Below are positions 48,000 through 62,356 of a DNA stretch of 64,000 bases, one piece after another (positions within the stretch are counted from its first letter, which is position 1; each line of letters begins with the position of its first letter). This stretch comes from Dysidea avara (taxonomy: Eukaryota > Porifera > Demospongiae > Dictyoceratida > Dysideidae). The notes below the pieces were generated by a model. The model was not told the DNA's origin. It worked only from the letters and a program-made list of their open reading frames with translations, and searched no databases. Where the stretch lies: positions 25,997,555-26,061,554 of the forward strand of contig NC_089276.1 of the NCBI RefSeq assembly GCF_963678975.1, read 5' to 3'. The translations under genes and the position numbers were made by a program.

Positions 48000-50900
48000 T
48001 TCCAAATTTTTCTGTGTACTTGTACCAATAGATAGCTACATATGAGACATGGAAAGTCAGTGAGTTCATTTGAATTTATAAATTTCAAAATTTCCCTCCA
48101 TACAAAGATGTGTTTAATAGCCTGTAGAGCTGGTACAGGGGTTTTAGTAACTTCTTGCAACACAGAAGGCAACATTTAAAAGTATAATGCATCACATGGC
48201 TTCTTTAATTGACCAATGATTGTTGTTCTACAGTCCATATTAGGAATGGCAACACTAAAATAGGAGTGAACCATGCATCTTCCAGGCACCACACTCTACG
48301 CATTTTCAATGTTGGTACATCATACATGTACAGTATGCTAGTACTGTATAGGGATCATGGAAGTTTGGGTTTTTCTGCCAAAAATATCACCAAAACCAGT
48401 TTCACAAATGCTGCTTTGGCAGTATTAGCAAGAGTAAACCTCTCCATTATTTACTCTTGGTATTAGTTAGGTATAACCAAACTCAAAAGTGACTTCAGTG
48501 CGACACTAAATGCTTCCAATAGATTGTTACAAATTTAAAAAAATATTATTTAATGGAATTTTCTACTAACTGCCTGCTTGATGCCTTCAGGTAATTATAA
48601 CTTGATAACGGCTAAGGCTACGTACGGGCTTGATTTTTTCACTGGTCAACATTCCTTCGTCCCAATTCAAGACACGCCTTTTGGCATACCACAGTACATA
48701 CAATGTGTATTTACCTTTGTCCTCCTTTGTGTCACATTTCTTTTTGCTGACAACCCATTGTGTCGATTCATGGTAGCACAGTACAATGGCTTCCCTACAT
48801 TTGTAAATGGGTATTTTCTGTGGTGGCTGGGAGACACATTTCCTACTGTTTTTAGTTTGTGACACTGTGAAATGGGTTGAAAGTGAAACGTAATGGCCAC
48901 TTCACTTTCGAGTCAATAATCAATATCATGGGGTGCCCATTCAGACAAAAAAAATTAACTCAGGTGCCATCCTTTCTTTTGATGCGGTATGTGTGGGTTC
49001 ACCAGTCATAATAATGTTACAAAAAAAGTAAACAAACAAGTATAAGAAAACTTTGAATTTTAAGTTTGAATAGGGATCATAGAAAAAGTAGGGAAACAAG
49101 GGAGGTTGCCTGCACCTGCAAATATATTAGTGGACATTCAATCCCTAATTTAGTCATGGAAGTAGGGAATAAATTTCCACTAGTATATCTGCAGGTGTAG
49201 ATTACCTCCTTTGTTTCCCTACTTTTGTTTCTATGATCCCTAATCTTATAATTTTAGTTGAAAATTACTGAAATTTTCTATTGGATAGAAATTACATAAA
49301 AAATATACATGCAGACATGAAACTTGCATACATTATTAACACAAAACCCTCCAATTGAATTTTGACTGTTGTGATAATATTGTAATGAGAACAGTGGGTT
49401 GAGCATTTGAAATTTTTCATTATTGCCCACATAGCACTTTTGGGAATGCGTTTTCACACAATACAGAGGCACATATGGGGGACATTAAACCAGATATCTT
49501 GACTCTTCAGCCAAAAACTACACATTGATTGAAAACCTATTCAATTATTCAATGAGCTAGTTGGAGAATGCACACTGTAACCGCAAAGACTTATTTGTTA
49601 TAAAGCACTGAACAACAATTTGTAATTCGATATTCTTGCCATGCGATTGTGTGTCTAAATCATGTGGAAAATGTAATAGTGAAGTGAACGGCATTTGTGA
49701 AGAACACCCATCAAGTTATGCATCATCTTAAAAAGGTTTGCATGCTTCTTTACTAAAAGATTGCATGAAGAGTTATGGCTTCACAGTTTAGTGCTAGGGT
49801 AAAACCCTAGGTGTCATTTCAATCCTATTACATTACAAGTAGAATGATTTAAATTCGTAGCCATAGGAAATATGCATCAAAAGTTTACAGTGCTTTGTTT
49901 AAGACACACATTTTTTTTTAAAAGTTTAGATCTATATTGTTAATGACAGTCAATGACCCTATACATGCAGTTACCAATGATTACTCCAGGCCATGACTGA
50001 GCTTGAACTATAGATACTCACAGGGAGTGTATTACACTTACCTTTCAACAAGCAACAGGTTTAATAACATTGAAAGTGATGATGATGTGAATGCGTCATG
50101 CAACAGATGACTACAACTTGCAGCGGTTTACTTATAGCCAAAGGATTTAGCTATATTTACTCCCTGTGGTGTCAATATGCATATCCTATTCTTTACTGAT
50201 CCATGTATATGTCCTAGACAGTAGCAACATCAACCTCATAGAGAAAGTTTGACTTATTGATTTTGGGGAATCTATACGTATGCATAAAGAGTAGCTACTG
50301 GGAAGTTTCTGAGTAGATAAACACGGTAATCCAAGTTGTACACTACCCAAGCAAATTGTACATTGTGACTATGTCAGGACAGCACTGTAACACAAATGGG
50401 ACAGATGAAGTTTATAATTGAATTATTAAACTGGGGATTTTCAATTAGCAGATGGTTAACACTTCTGGAATAGAAAGTAGAGTGTACTAGTACAGAATGG
50501 AGATTTCTATAGTTGTGCATAAAAATATGACCTCAAAAGTTTATCTCTGCATATGTGTACATAACTGGTTGGCATTTTGTATATTGTAGTTATATAAATA
50601 TGCAAAGATTCTTATGTTTGTTATCATAGAAATCAAAATTGAATCCTTTCTTCTAAAAGGATTTTCTGCATTCAGAGTTGTAATCATGAATGTATGGGGT
50701 TACACAAGCAGGCAATCTAATGTCGCATCAAATCAAGTTAATTAACTTCTGCATTCCATCTAAGTGACTTAGAGGAAAACCTGTGGTTTAATAATTATAA
50801 AACATGTGTAGCTGTTCTATCACAACTTCCTCATTCCACTGTAGTTATGTACACTGAATGACCAAAAGTATTTTTGCTTTGAGAGTTTACAAATGGGATT

Positions 50901-52274
50901 TTACAAGACCATTCAAAGTACACTGTAGTCTTCCACTTTAATAGAAAACAACTTGTTAAGAGCATCATTATGAAAGTTCGGCATTAGACTTTACTTTCAT
51001 CTTTACATTTTAACACCACACAACTTAACAGCATATGCACATTGAAACCTTGTCACTATTACAGCTGGGTAGTAAAAGTAACCTTCTGCTACAGATCAAC
51101 TATTCTGGTGGTGGAGTCATTCTATAGCACAACAGCTGCCTAAGTAGTTAAATGAATTGTTAAGTACACACAGAAAATTATTAACACATATCCTGGCTGC
51201 ATACATACTTAGTACCACGATAATATAATGGTATACAACCTGTTAAAGCAGACACTTGAAAATGAACACACCGAATAATTTGAACACTTGGTATAATGCA
51301 TTTAGCATGTAAACTGGCTTGGAAAATCAAGATACTTTAATAGCTAATCAGAATGCTTTTGGTTGGTACCAAGGTGTCCTTCATTTCACTGTAGCTACGT
51401 AAGTTTAGACTAGTTTCAACAATAAGTAATCTAAACACATAAGATGGTGTATTACAACTGCTGCTGAAAAGTTGCTGGACAAAATAAATTGCATACTATT
51501 AATAAGGAGATTACGACCAGCATCACTATTTTCTGTCTTGAGTGGGACTAGAACATAATGAGGTCGTCGTGCAATGTGTAGGATAAGATTGTGTACTCAA
51601 AGCTTACAGGTCACAAAAGGCAGTGAAGTGTGACAATTGAGCATGTAGGCATGAAGTATGTATATTAACCAGGGAGTTACTTAATGTTTGTTTTTATGCC
51701 ATCCATATTAGTCTGTTTATTTTACCCTTATTAATGGCTTTATATTATACTTGAAACTACAGTGTGATGCTCCATTTACAATTTCATGTCAGTGTTTACT
51801 GAATGATCTTTACCATTGACTTTAGTGATATCGATCTTGAGCATGATAGCATCTAGGAGTGTTAATCAGTGTGTTGGCCAGTGATAATCAAATAACACAG
51901 ATATTTAGCAATTGTTCATGTACGTGTAATGGTAATTTGATATGCGTCTATGGCAATGGATCTTAATTTGTAGTACTCATTCAACTGTGTAGTAGGGCCT
52001 AACATAACTCAAGAAATGATGGCACAAATGAGTGTGTTGTCACACTTCCAGGTTTTCCAGTGCCAGAACTATAATAATAGTCAATTCCTTTTTTAGGCTA
52101 TTGTGTTTGTACTTGGTTTAGTGGCTGAATTACAGCAACCTTTAATGGCAATGTAAACAAATGAAATCTCCTAATATTATCACAAGCCTAAGCTGAGACT
52201 CTTAACTGTGTGTACTGAGTTTGGGTACTAGTAATACACAATTTTTGCAAATAAGCAGCTATAATAGTACAGAC
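48000..52274. other. Non-coding duplicated DNA, no gene seen
   Basis: Matches 14980-18280 and then 650-1430. Frames at 48209, 48578 and 48587 lie in the dispersed repeat and shift between copies. Confidence 0.55.
49071..49242. mobile_element. Hairpin MITE (block copy 2)
   Basis: Same hairpin as 16000-16168: TAGGGATCATAG left, CTATGATCCCTAA right, with a somewhat longer centre. Confidence 0.6.
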
Positions 52275-52367
52275 AGCATCAACAGGGCCGCCCAGAGAAA
52301 TTAAGGGGCCCAGGGCAAAGAGTTAAAGTGGGGCCCCAGTGGCAAGGAGGTTTCCATTCTGAATCAC

Positions 52368-54500
52368 AACTTATTTATTTATTTATTTTATTTTCCAAAA
52401 ATGTGCAGCCTCAGTTTGAGGATTAATGCACATATGAAACATGCATACAAAATGTTTTACAATATGATTGATTATGGGATTACTGATTGGTAGGGGAAAG
52501 TAATAATAATTTCAGTTGGTACTTAAAAATTTGTAATGATTGTTGTTGGATTAGGTCAGGTGGGAGTGAATTCCACAGTCTAATTGATCTAGGGAAGAAT
52601 GAATTACTGTACTGATTGGTCCTTGCATAGATATGATGAAATCTTTGATCATGTCCTCTGGTGTTAGAAGTGACAGGGATTAAATCAACTGGAGATATAT
52701 CAATGAGATTATGAACAATTTTGTAGAGGAGGGTGATACTAGATACTTGTCTGTGGTGTTCTAAGCTGGGAATGTTAAGGTCAATGAGCATGTTAGTTAC
52801 GCTGCTGAAACGCGAGAAGTCAGCCATAATGAATCTGGCAGATTGCCTCTGTACTCGTTCAAGCTTATCAATGTCTCTTCTTATGTGAGGGGACCAGACA
52901 GGAGTGGCGTATTCTAAGATTGGTCTTATCATGGCATTATAACATTTCAATTTGATTTGAGTAGGGCAGGACTTAAGATTTCTCTGTAGGAATGCTTTGA
53001 CTGATAGAGCTTTGGATGTGATGCTAGTAATGTGTGTGGACCAAGACAAGTCATTGGTGATTGTAACTCCTAAATATTTAGTAGATGAAACTTCTTGGAT
53101 AGAGATGTCATTAATGGTGTAGTTGTACGTGATCGGATTGTGTTTACGAGTGATTCTCATAAATACACTTTTATCAGGATTAAAAAAAACATACCAGATC
53201 TAGTGCCCCATTGTGATAAGGAGTTGAGATCATTCTGAAGTGATAAACAGTCGGATGTAGAGTGAATAACAGTATAAAGTATGGTATCGTCAGCATACAG
53301 ACCAATGTTGGCATTGATTGATAATGGGAGGTCATTAATATAACATAAAAATAATAGAGGGGCTAAGATTGTTCCTTGGGGGACACCCGAGTTAACTGCA
53401 TGTGACTCACTGGTTGAACCATCAAGAGTTATACTTGTTGATGCCTACCGATGAGGAAGTTTTGTAGCCATGTTAGTAGTTCCCCTCTAATACCATAGTA
53501 GGATAATTTGTTACATAAACGGTGATGGGGGACTTTATCAAATGCCTTAGATAGATCTAGAAAAATGATATCAATTTGAAAGCCAGAGTCGAGAGATTTA
53601 GAAATGTTGTTTACGGTAGTAATAAGTTGTGATTCACATGATCTTCTAGGTCGGAAACCATGTTGTCGGTCGCAGAGGATATTTATTGATTCTAGGTGAG
53701 AGAAGAGATGAGTGTGAATTAGGTGCTCCATGATCTTGCAGCTGATACTGGTTAGCGATATTGGTCTGTAATTGGATGCAAGTGTTTTGTCTCCTTTTTT
53801 GAATACAGGTACAATATTAGCACGTTTCCAGTCCATGGGAAGTTCTCCTTGATGAAGTGATGAATTGATGATCAGAGTTAGTACTGGAGCAATTTCTTGA
53901 GAGGCTAATTGTAATAAGTGTGATGGGATTTTGTCTGGTCCTGGTGCTTTATGAACATCCAAAGTTGTTAGGAGCTGGGAGACATCAGCATAAGTAATGG
54001 AAATAGGTTGTATATCAAGATAAGGGCTTTCATCTGGTGTGAGAGTACACTGGGTGTCTTCGGTGGTAAACACTGAGCTAAAATAATCGTTGAGGATATT
54101 AGCTTTGTGGGTGGAATCAGTGATGGTATGACCATTATGTGACAGTGGGGGTATTCCAACGTGATCCAATTTTTGCTTTTTGATATATGACCATAGTTTT
54201 TTTGAATTAGCTGTGGGACTGGAGTCAATGAGCTTCGAAAATTAGTCATTATAGGCTTGACGGCATTCTTTTTGAGCTAAATTTTTGAGAGTTTTATACT
54301 ATTGCCAGGCGGCAGGTGAGCGTGTTCGGCGATACTGAGCATAAGCTCGCTTCTTTCGTCTACAAATTCTTTTAATGTAGGTGGTGATCCATGGTCGGTT
54401 TGATGTCTTGTTCGAAGATAACTTGCTAGGAACCAAAGTGTCCAGACAGAAGTGACAAGCAGATTTAAAGTCAGTCCACAACTGGTTGATTGGAAGTCAC
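52368..54500 (-). pseudogene. 5'-truncated LINE, CR1/Jockey-like reverse transcriptase
   Basis: Read on minus, the fragment starts in the linker before the reverse transcriptase (RRKKRAYAQYRR near 54340), passes through APGPDKIPSHLL, NYRPISLTS, HGFRPRRSCESQL and DLSKAFDKVPH (53429-54169), has the catalytic YADD near 53288, and ends with the C-terminal part (52480-53160) with KLERVQRQSARF and LWNSLPPDL. An (AAAT)n tail lies at 52370-52395. The endonuclease is missing, and there are frame breaks near 54200 and between 53160 and 53430, so it is dead. These motifs suit CR1/Jockey-type LINEs. Confidence 0.85.
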
Positions 54501-54518
54501 TTCACCCAAGCTGTAAGT

Positions 54519-54592
54519 TAAAGACCAAAAAATAAATAAAACTGAAATAAATAAATAAATTAAAAAAAAAATAAAATAAAAAAAAAAAAAAG
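54519..54592. repeat. A-rich low-complexity run
   Basis: AAATAAAT-type and pure A runs on plus. It may be the tail of another retroelement inserted in the opposite sense to the LINE. Confidence 0.6.
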
Positions 54593-54867
54593 GTCATGAC
54601 CTGCTAACAATGAGAAAACTACCCTCGCCAACCATATCTCCTTATATATAAGCTTGCTACACTGCTACTCTGAAGAATACTGTGACTGCTCTATTAGAGT
54701 ATTTAGATCTGACTGCTCTATTAGAGTATATCGATCTTTCAAACCATAGACAGGTATTCGGGGGGCCCTTCGTGGGGCCTCCTGGGGTCCCTTTCAGGCT
54801 GGGGCCCGGGGAAAAATGCCCCAGTCCCCCCCCCCCCCCCCCCCCTGTGGGCGGCCCTGAGCATCAA

Positions 54868-56484
54868 TGTCAAATCAATGTACACGAAAATTTGAAAATC
54901 ATATTTGGCCTTGGCTATGATCAGATGATCTCTATGGAATGCTCTGAGATTCTATATATATGCTTATCAACAATTTATAATCAATATGTAAAGTAAAGCT
55001 ATAAATCAAACTGCCTACATATACACCGTAATAACTGCGACAAATTCTATCTACATATATATTTTGCAAATCAAAAGAACCAAACAGGGGGAGCAAGCTT
55101 GGTGGTATTCAACACAAAGATTTGGTTATAAATAGACTATACAGCTATATGCATAATCAGAAACATCATATAATTAATTTTTCACTACCAATTAGTATCT
55201 GGGAGAGTTATGGCTTCACAGTTTAGTGTTAGGACAGAACCCTAGATGTCATATAAATCCTTATTACATCATAAGTAGAATGATGTAAATTGCATACCAT
55301 AGGAAGTATGCATGAAAAGTTACAGTGTTTTGTTTAAGACAAGCATATTTTTTAAAGTTTAGATCTATACAGTTAATGACCCTATACATGCAGTTACCAT
55401 TGCATTACTTCAGGCCATGACTGAGCTTGAATCATAGATACTCACAGGGAGTGTATTATATTTACCTGTGAACCATGCCTCAGCAAGTATTGAGTCGAAA
55501 ATGATGATGTGTGCCACACAACAGATGACTACACCTTGTAGCGATTTTCTTATGGCTAAAGGATTTAGCTATTACTTATTCCCTAGCTATGGTGTCAATG
55601 TGCATATCCTATTCTTTACTATACATGTCCTAGACAGCAGAAAATATAAGCAACATCAACCTCAATTATTTCATAGAGAATTGCATGGGGCATCTACGTA
55701 TGCATGAAAAAGTAGCAGGAAGTTCCTGAGTGGAAACATGATAATCCAAGTTGTACACAATCCAAGCAAATTGTACATGGTGACTATGTCAGGACAGCAC
55801 TGTAACAGCAATGGGATAGATGAAGTATGTGATAGAATTATTAACATATAGTTTAAACTTCCAGAATAGAAAGCAGAGTGTACCAGTATAGAAAGGAGAT
55901 TTCTAGTTGTACATAAACTATGATCTCTCAAAGGTTTATCTCTATACATGTGTACCTGGCATGTTATATATTGTAATCATATAAATACACAAATATTCAT
56001 AATCTGTTATCATAGCCAGCCCTTTAAAAAAGTTTAATCTTTTCTTCTAGATGGATTTTCTGCATTCACACCTGTAATCATGCATGTATTGGGCTACACA
56101 AGCAATGTCACATCAGGTCAAGCTACTTAAATTCTGCATTCCATTTCAATGACTTTAATCTGACAGGGTTTAATAATTGCAGGTGATTAAACAACATGTG
56201 TATAGCTGTTCTACCCCAACTTCCTCATTCCACTGTAGTTATGTACACTGAAATGACCAAAACTATTTTTGCTTTGAGAGCTTAACTGCAAATGGGATTT
56301 TACTAGTGATACTAAAAATCAGCACTGAAAATACATTGAATGGCCGGCTATAGACTTCTACTTCAATAAAAATAACTTGTTAAGAGCATCATTGTGAAAG
56401 TTTGGCATAAGAATTTACTTTCACCTTTATGTTTTATCACTACATTACACATTGAAACTTTTTTGCTGAGCAGTTAAAGTAACC
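54868..56484. other. Non-coding duplicated DNA, no gene seen
   Basis: Collinear with about 1450-3063, including the dispersed minus-strand repeat frame near 55750. Confidence 0.6.
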
Positions 56485-57355
56485 TACCGTATAGAGGGAA
56501 ACTTTGGCGGAGATAAACTTTGGCGAATAGCAAGCTAAATCACATTTGGCAAAGTAAGCTTTCGAATTCAAACTCAATCTATAGCTATAAAGTATAAAGA
56601 TGTTAACTTGTTCCCAGTGTCTTTGTATTATTATAAGGAGAATGGGATGACGTGCCGTAGACTTTCAAATATCTAAACCTTAAGCAATCATGTGACATCA
56701 CGTGATCTCCTATAACAAGGTCATGTATGGTTCAATTCCAAAGAAATGATCAGGGTTTTATCACCATGTAGTGGGGACCTACATACCCTGATCCTCCTAA
56801 CTCCCTCTCTCATGCTATGGCACCACCCATTTCACACTAACGCACCAGTTGAACGATGGCAATTGTTAGTGGAGAAAAATAAAGAGGGAGGGATGTAGGG
56901 TGGGAATAATAATGTTGGAGCTGCTTAGAGTGCAGAATGCTAGAGTGCAGAATGCTAGAGTGCAGAATGCTAGAGTGCAGAATGCTAGAGTGCAGAATGC
57001 TGCACTGAGTAACGCTCACCACTATTTAAAGCTGTAACTTAGCACCTGTCATACCGGTTTGACTGGTTTGTGCCCAGGTTAGCTTTGTTACATCTTGACA
57101 CTATTTGATGTTTGTCTCCACCTTCCCATGGGCCCTATGCATAGATTGCATATTTGTTTCACTAGCAACTAGGTATTTCCCAGTAAACAGCCATTGTTAT
57201 AGAGACACTTCCAAGTTAACCCTGTTTAACCTACGGCTAAACTTGTATTAATCTCAGGCACTACGAGTAATTGGTGGGTTACACTTTGGCGAATTTGTAG
57301 CGAATCACCAAATTCGCCAAAGTTTTCCCCTGCCAAAGTTTCCCTCTGTACGGTA
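56485..57355. mobile_element. MITE with about 40-bp inverted ends (copy 2)
   Basis: Same element as 3064-3889, same site, with the internal minisatellite expanded by 45 bp. Confidence 0.75.
56927..57001. repeat. 15-bp minisatellite, 5 units
   Basis: AGAGTGCAGAATGCT five times without visible change. The copy at 3506 has two units. Confidence 0.9.
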
Positions 57356-60300
57356 TAGCTACAGAATGAACCATTCTGGTGGTGGAGTTGTTCTATAGCA
57401 CAACAGCAACCTAAATAGCTCTATAAACTGTTAAAGTACACACAGAAAATTATTAGTACATAATTTATCTTGGGTGTATACATACTTAGCTACAATGGTG
57501 CAGTCTAGTGTAAAACTTGTTAAACAAGATACTTGAAAATGAGGACACCCACATAATCTGAACACTTGATAATGGTTTGTACAGTATCCTTTAGCATGTA
57601 AACTGGCTTTGAAAATTAGAACACCTTGATAATCAGGACACTTTTAGTTGGTCCCAAGGTGCCGTTAATACAACTGTAGTTATGCAAGTTTAGATTAACT
57701 TGCTACATTTGTGTGAATGAGTAATCTAGTGCATAAGATTGTGTATAAAAAGTTGCTGAGGTGTATACTATTATAAATATGTCAACTTGTACTCGTCTTT
57801 CATGAAGTTAATATATTAGTGCAATAAAGAATGCATCTACATACTTAGGTTAACTTTGACTTAGATTTGTCCAATTTTCCATAACAAAAAATCCCTTTAT
57901 AGGTATGTTATGTAAATAAAGTATATTTCGGCTGATTAAATAAGTTAGGTAGCTTAATAAGGAGATTACAAATGCTTCACACCATTACCGTTCTTCCATC
58001 TGGAGTGTGACTAATACATCCTGCAATGTGTTTGTGTACTCAAAGCTCACAGGTCACAAAAGGCAGTGATGTGTGACAATTGAGCGTGTAGGCATGAAGT
58101 ATGTATATTGACCAGGGAGTTTATTACTTTGTCTTTTTTTTACGTGTTGTCAATGTTATTTTAGCTGGTCTGTTTATTTTACCCTTATTAATGGCTGTAT
58201 ATGTTGTATTTAAACATACAGTGTGATGCTTCGTTTATAATATTCATGCATTTGTTGTAACCATCTTTACCACTGACTTTAGAGATATTGATCTTGAGTA
58301 ATAAGAGTGTCAGCAGTGTATCAGCCCATGTTATATTATTGCAAGAAATAACACAGATATTTTAATAATTGTTCACATATGTGTAACAGTAATTTGAAAC
58401 ATGTACATGGCAATGGAACGTAATTCGCTGTGATAGGTATATAGGACCTAACATAACTCAAGAAATGGTGGTGTGTTGTCACACCTTCAGGTTTTCCAGA
58501 GCCAGATGCCAGAACTATAACAATAGTCAATTCCCTATTTAAAGGCTATTGTGTTTTTACTTGGTTTAGTGGCTGAATTACAGCAACCTCTTTAATGCCA
58601 ACGTAAACAAAAGAAATCTGTGTAGCTTCATGCACTTGATACTCTGGCTAATACATACATGTATAGCTATGAAAGTGGCAATGCTCACATTCCCATTCAT
58701 TGTACAGGTAATAGAGTAATAACTGCTCCTTATAATTACCCTAGGCTAGATATAAACAGTAAAACATCTACACCTGCTAAACAGTAATTGGGCAATCATA
58801 GAAACTATCCAGAAACCATAAGTCAACTACCTGTTCCAATAACTTAAGAAGAAAAGAACTGGAAAAGTACTACTATAAATGTTATCATGAACAGGTTGCT
58901 AGGCTACTAGTCAATACCTACATAGAAAATCATCATAATATACACACAGTAAATTAGAACTGATTACCACATAAGTAATAAATTTATATAGTAGGTAAAC
59001 AAAGTGAAAATCAACATGTTAAACACTTTGAGGTCATTGACAAAAAAATTTAATGTGATCATGATCAGGTATACAAAAGCCAGGTGTGTATAGACACAAA
59101 CTTTGCATGTTTACTTTAAAAAAACTATACGTACATTATCATTCGATCAGGATGCTAGAACCATGCAAGTTTTATCCCTTAGTTATTAAACTTTTATTGG
59201 GTTGGGACTACAAGTCACAGAATATATAATTTTATACAGATTTTCCTTTTGAGTACTGAGATAAGGTTTATTCAGTACATGATCTGGTACAGTATCCCAA
59301 TGGTCACATGTCCAGTTCTGCATGCCTGGTCACAAATAGTCTTGTAAGTGGTTATTGTTACCTTAGAAACTCATCTCCATCCATGTCTGTCGGTCTATTA
59401 TCTGCTAGTCCACTTTTTTCTAATAATTTTGTCACTTTGTTTTATGGTCTGTAAGGTTAAAGTGTTAAGTCTTAAAATTCAGTAAACAAATGCACTGACT
59501 ATTGAATTGACTGAACTGTATAATCTGTAGTATCAACTCGAGAACTGCCTTGCATCTCCATTTGCTGTGTATCAATGTATGTACAGTGTTAGCATACATA
59601 TACACATATCTATATTTTCCAAGCAACATGTGTACACATAAAGTAAACAGCACTACATGCATATGGACAGAACATAGAAGACATCAAGAAGAATAAATAT
59701 TCATAAATAAGCAACTTGTAATAAAAAAAATAACTATACAAATACCCAACTGTCTTCTTAGCTGCTTTAAACTTTGAATTCTCTATCTTACCATTTTATG
59801 TGCCAGAACTTGTAGCTGCACTTTAGTACAGAGTGTTTTTATAGTTACCATGCCCACCATTCAAGCTGTATGTGTAGTATTTCATTGCATCTTAGGCCAA
59901 TAACAAGCTTTAGGTTATAAACTACCCATTAAAGCACATATGTAGCAAAGCCACAGTGCTACTGTGTCAAAGATGATTCTTCAAGTAGATGCATTAAAAT
60001 GCCTTAATATAAGTTGTAGTCTTTAAGTATGCTTGTAATTTTGCATATGTGAGTGTAGACAGAGATGCATGGAAACAGACAAATAGTTTATAAGTTTTCC
60101 TATATCGGCACATGTTAATCAGTCTTTAGCTAGCCAAGAAAAGAGGATCAAGTTAAGAAAAAGATTAAATGATTAAGCATATTAAAAAATTTATAGAACG
60201 TCCCCTGAACAGGAAATCAGCCACGCAGCATATATTTCCTGCAATTTGGGAAAATTCAATGTGCTAATAATTTTACCCATAAATGATATACCCTATAAGT

Positions 60301-62270
60301 GAATAATATTGTAACTTCTTGTCTTTTCTTAAATGAAATGCACTAAATATCTACTAGTGTACAAACAAATGCATGAGATATGGTAATAAAGTTATCTTAC
60401 ATAAATGTGATCAACCTTATTGAAAAATCAAATTTTATTTTCTTGTTCGCAATTTAAACTTGCAATTAAAAAAGGCTTACAAGTGCAGTAGAAAATAGTA
60501 GTACAGTATTATGACGAGGAATACTTTGACATCACTTACTGTTTAATTTGCCAAGTTATCCTATGCTTAATGCTATATAATTCTATGGTATGTTTTGACT
60601 CATAAGTTTTGTACAGTATATCGCTTACCTAAATGATCATGACGAGCTGAGAGTTTTGTTTTTACATACAAAAGCAACACAAGTCAACTCTTAATAGAAA
60701 TGGACACACAAAATGTTATAGCATGTTACTCTGCATAAACATAGCAATTATGAAAATCATATAGGTAATTGGAGTCATCCCAACTTTTGCTACAAGTTTC
60801 TTATAATATTGCACATTTATATGGGACCAACCATTCCCTTTTTAAAAATTCCTATTTGTCTTCACAAAATGACCTTTTGATACAGGGAAGGTCTGTCATG
60901 AATCATAAACTTATGATGTATAATTATGGCATTAGGAAAGCAGTGTAGAAGCGTAAGGGCTCTGTGACGTATGTGGCATAGATACACAATTCGTCTTTTA
61001 GATTTGGCATTGATCTGAGGTGACTGTCAATGTTTTTGAGATTATGAAATGAGTGACCAATCTCCTCTGACAAGAAACACTCTTTGTCCAACTGGATTAG
61101 TTTAATCAATAACATGGTTGCTATCATAATGCGTACCTTAAAGTTTGGTGGTGGGGAGGGGGTTTCTTCACACTTTTCACACAACACTATATGGAATAGT
61201 AAGGAATAGTATTCACCTTAATGGTTAGTCATTCATTCCCTCAGAAGTTATAAAACGAAGAAATATGTACACAGTAAGAACAAGTATGGCCTCTTGCAGT
61301 AAAATGTCTTCTATAATACACCTTCATAATCTGACTTCATTACATCTTTACTACATTGATAGCAACAATGAAAGAGAGTGAAAGCAAGGGAGTGTATAGT
61401 AACCATGAACACAGCTTTATCTTTCACTTGCTAGTTCAGGATGCTATTTCTCTTTCACTTTAAAATATTTTGTTTATCTACCACTCTCTAGGATTAATGT
61501 TATCACTGTATTCACTATTACACTGAAACCTCTCTAATCTGCTTGGGTGAAAATGTTGCAAAATCAAAAGTGGCAGCCAAGAAATGACTGCAATGATGTT
61601 AATGGCAATTGCTGCAATTTCTAATAAATTATTATAAATACTACAGGGAATTTCAGTGTGAGCTATTAGAACTATAGAATTTTTCAAGAGTTATGCCACA
61701 ATCACTCATATACTTCATATAACTTTATTCATCATTCTCTTACACTGGATGGACATTTTCTAAATGTTCTATAGCAAAAAATGCATGAAGCGAAGTCCCT
61801 CAACAAAGTTTACATATTATACGCATAGAGTGACCACAAAAAAAATAGAGTCACCATTATATGTTTACTTCAGTTTAAAATGTAGTTATGTGCAAACATG
61901 TCATGTATTCAGATATTATACTAATAGTAACAGGTGAAAATGCACATTCATACATTTTCTAAAAATAGAGGTAATTTGCTATGTGCTTGTTAACCTGATG
62001 ACAAATGATGTAATGTAGTCATATGTAATTCAATATTCAGGTACATCCTAATGTGTAACACAGAATATGTGCAATTGCTGTATCCACTGGAACAACCAAA
62101 TCACTGAAACTATACATTAATTTCTTATACAAAAGGAAAACAATAATGAGATATCCTATCTGCAAAGAAAGTGGTATAATAGACTATGACCTACATAACA
62201 TAATAACATTCATTTATATGTAGGCGTTATAGTACTGAAGGATATGAATATAAGTGTATGGTTGACTAAC
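57356..62270. other. Non-coding duplicated DNA upstream of alpha7
   Basis: Collinear with 3890-8850 and 21560-26390. Small frames (60924, 61478 on minus) are related to those at 7521 and 8050 but differ by indels that shift frame. Nothing else is supportable. Confidence 0.55.
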
Positions 62271-62286
62271 ACAGAAGTCGCATTGC

Positions 62287-62292
62287 TATAAA
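62287..62292 (+). promoter_or_regulatory. alpha7 TATA box
   Basis: TATAAA 65 bp ahead of the start. The upstream Ets-like core of alpha1 is changed here to ACAGAAGT, losing GGAA. Confidence 0.55.
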
Positions 62293-62356
62293 GTTAACGA
62301 CTCAATCAAACTGAGCTATTTGCAAACAGTACACGAATAAGATATTTTCAATCAAG

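Larger units (their letters stand above)
52283..54859. mobile_element. hAT-like composite transposon with 8-bp target duplication
   Basis: The ends are inverted CAGGGCCGCCCA (52283-52294 and 54848-54859), flanked by exact AGCATCAA copies at 52275-52282 and 54860-54867. Unit 1 has the uninterrupted site near 1440. An 8-bp duplication and CAGGG ends fit the hAT superfamily. It encodes no transposase; it carries a LINE fragment, A-rich DNA, a segment shared with the satellite region and a poly-C run (about 54827-54845). Confidence 0.85.
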
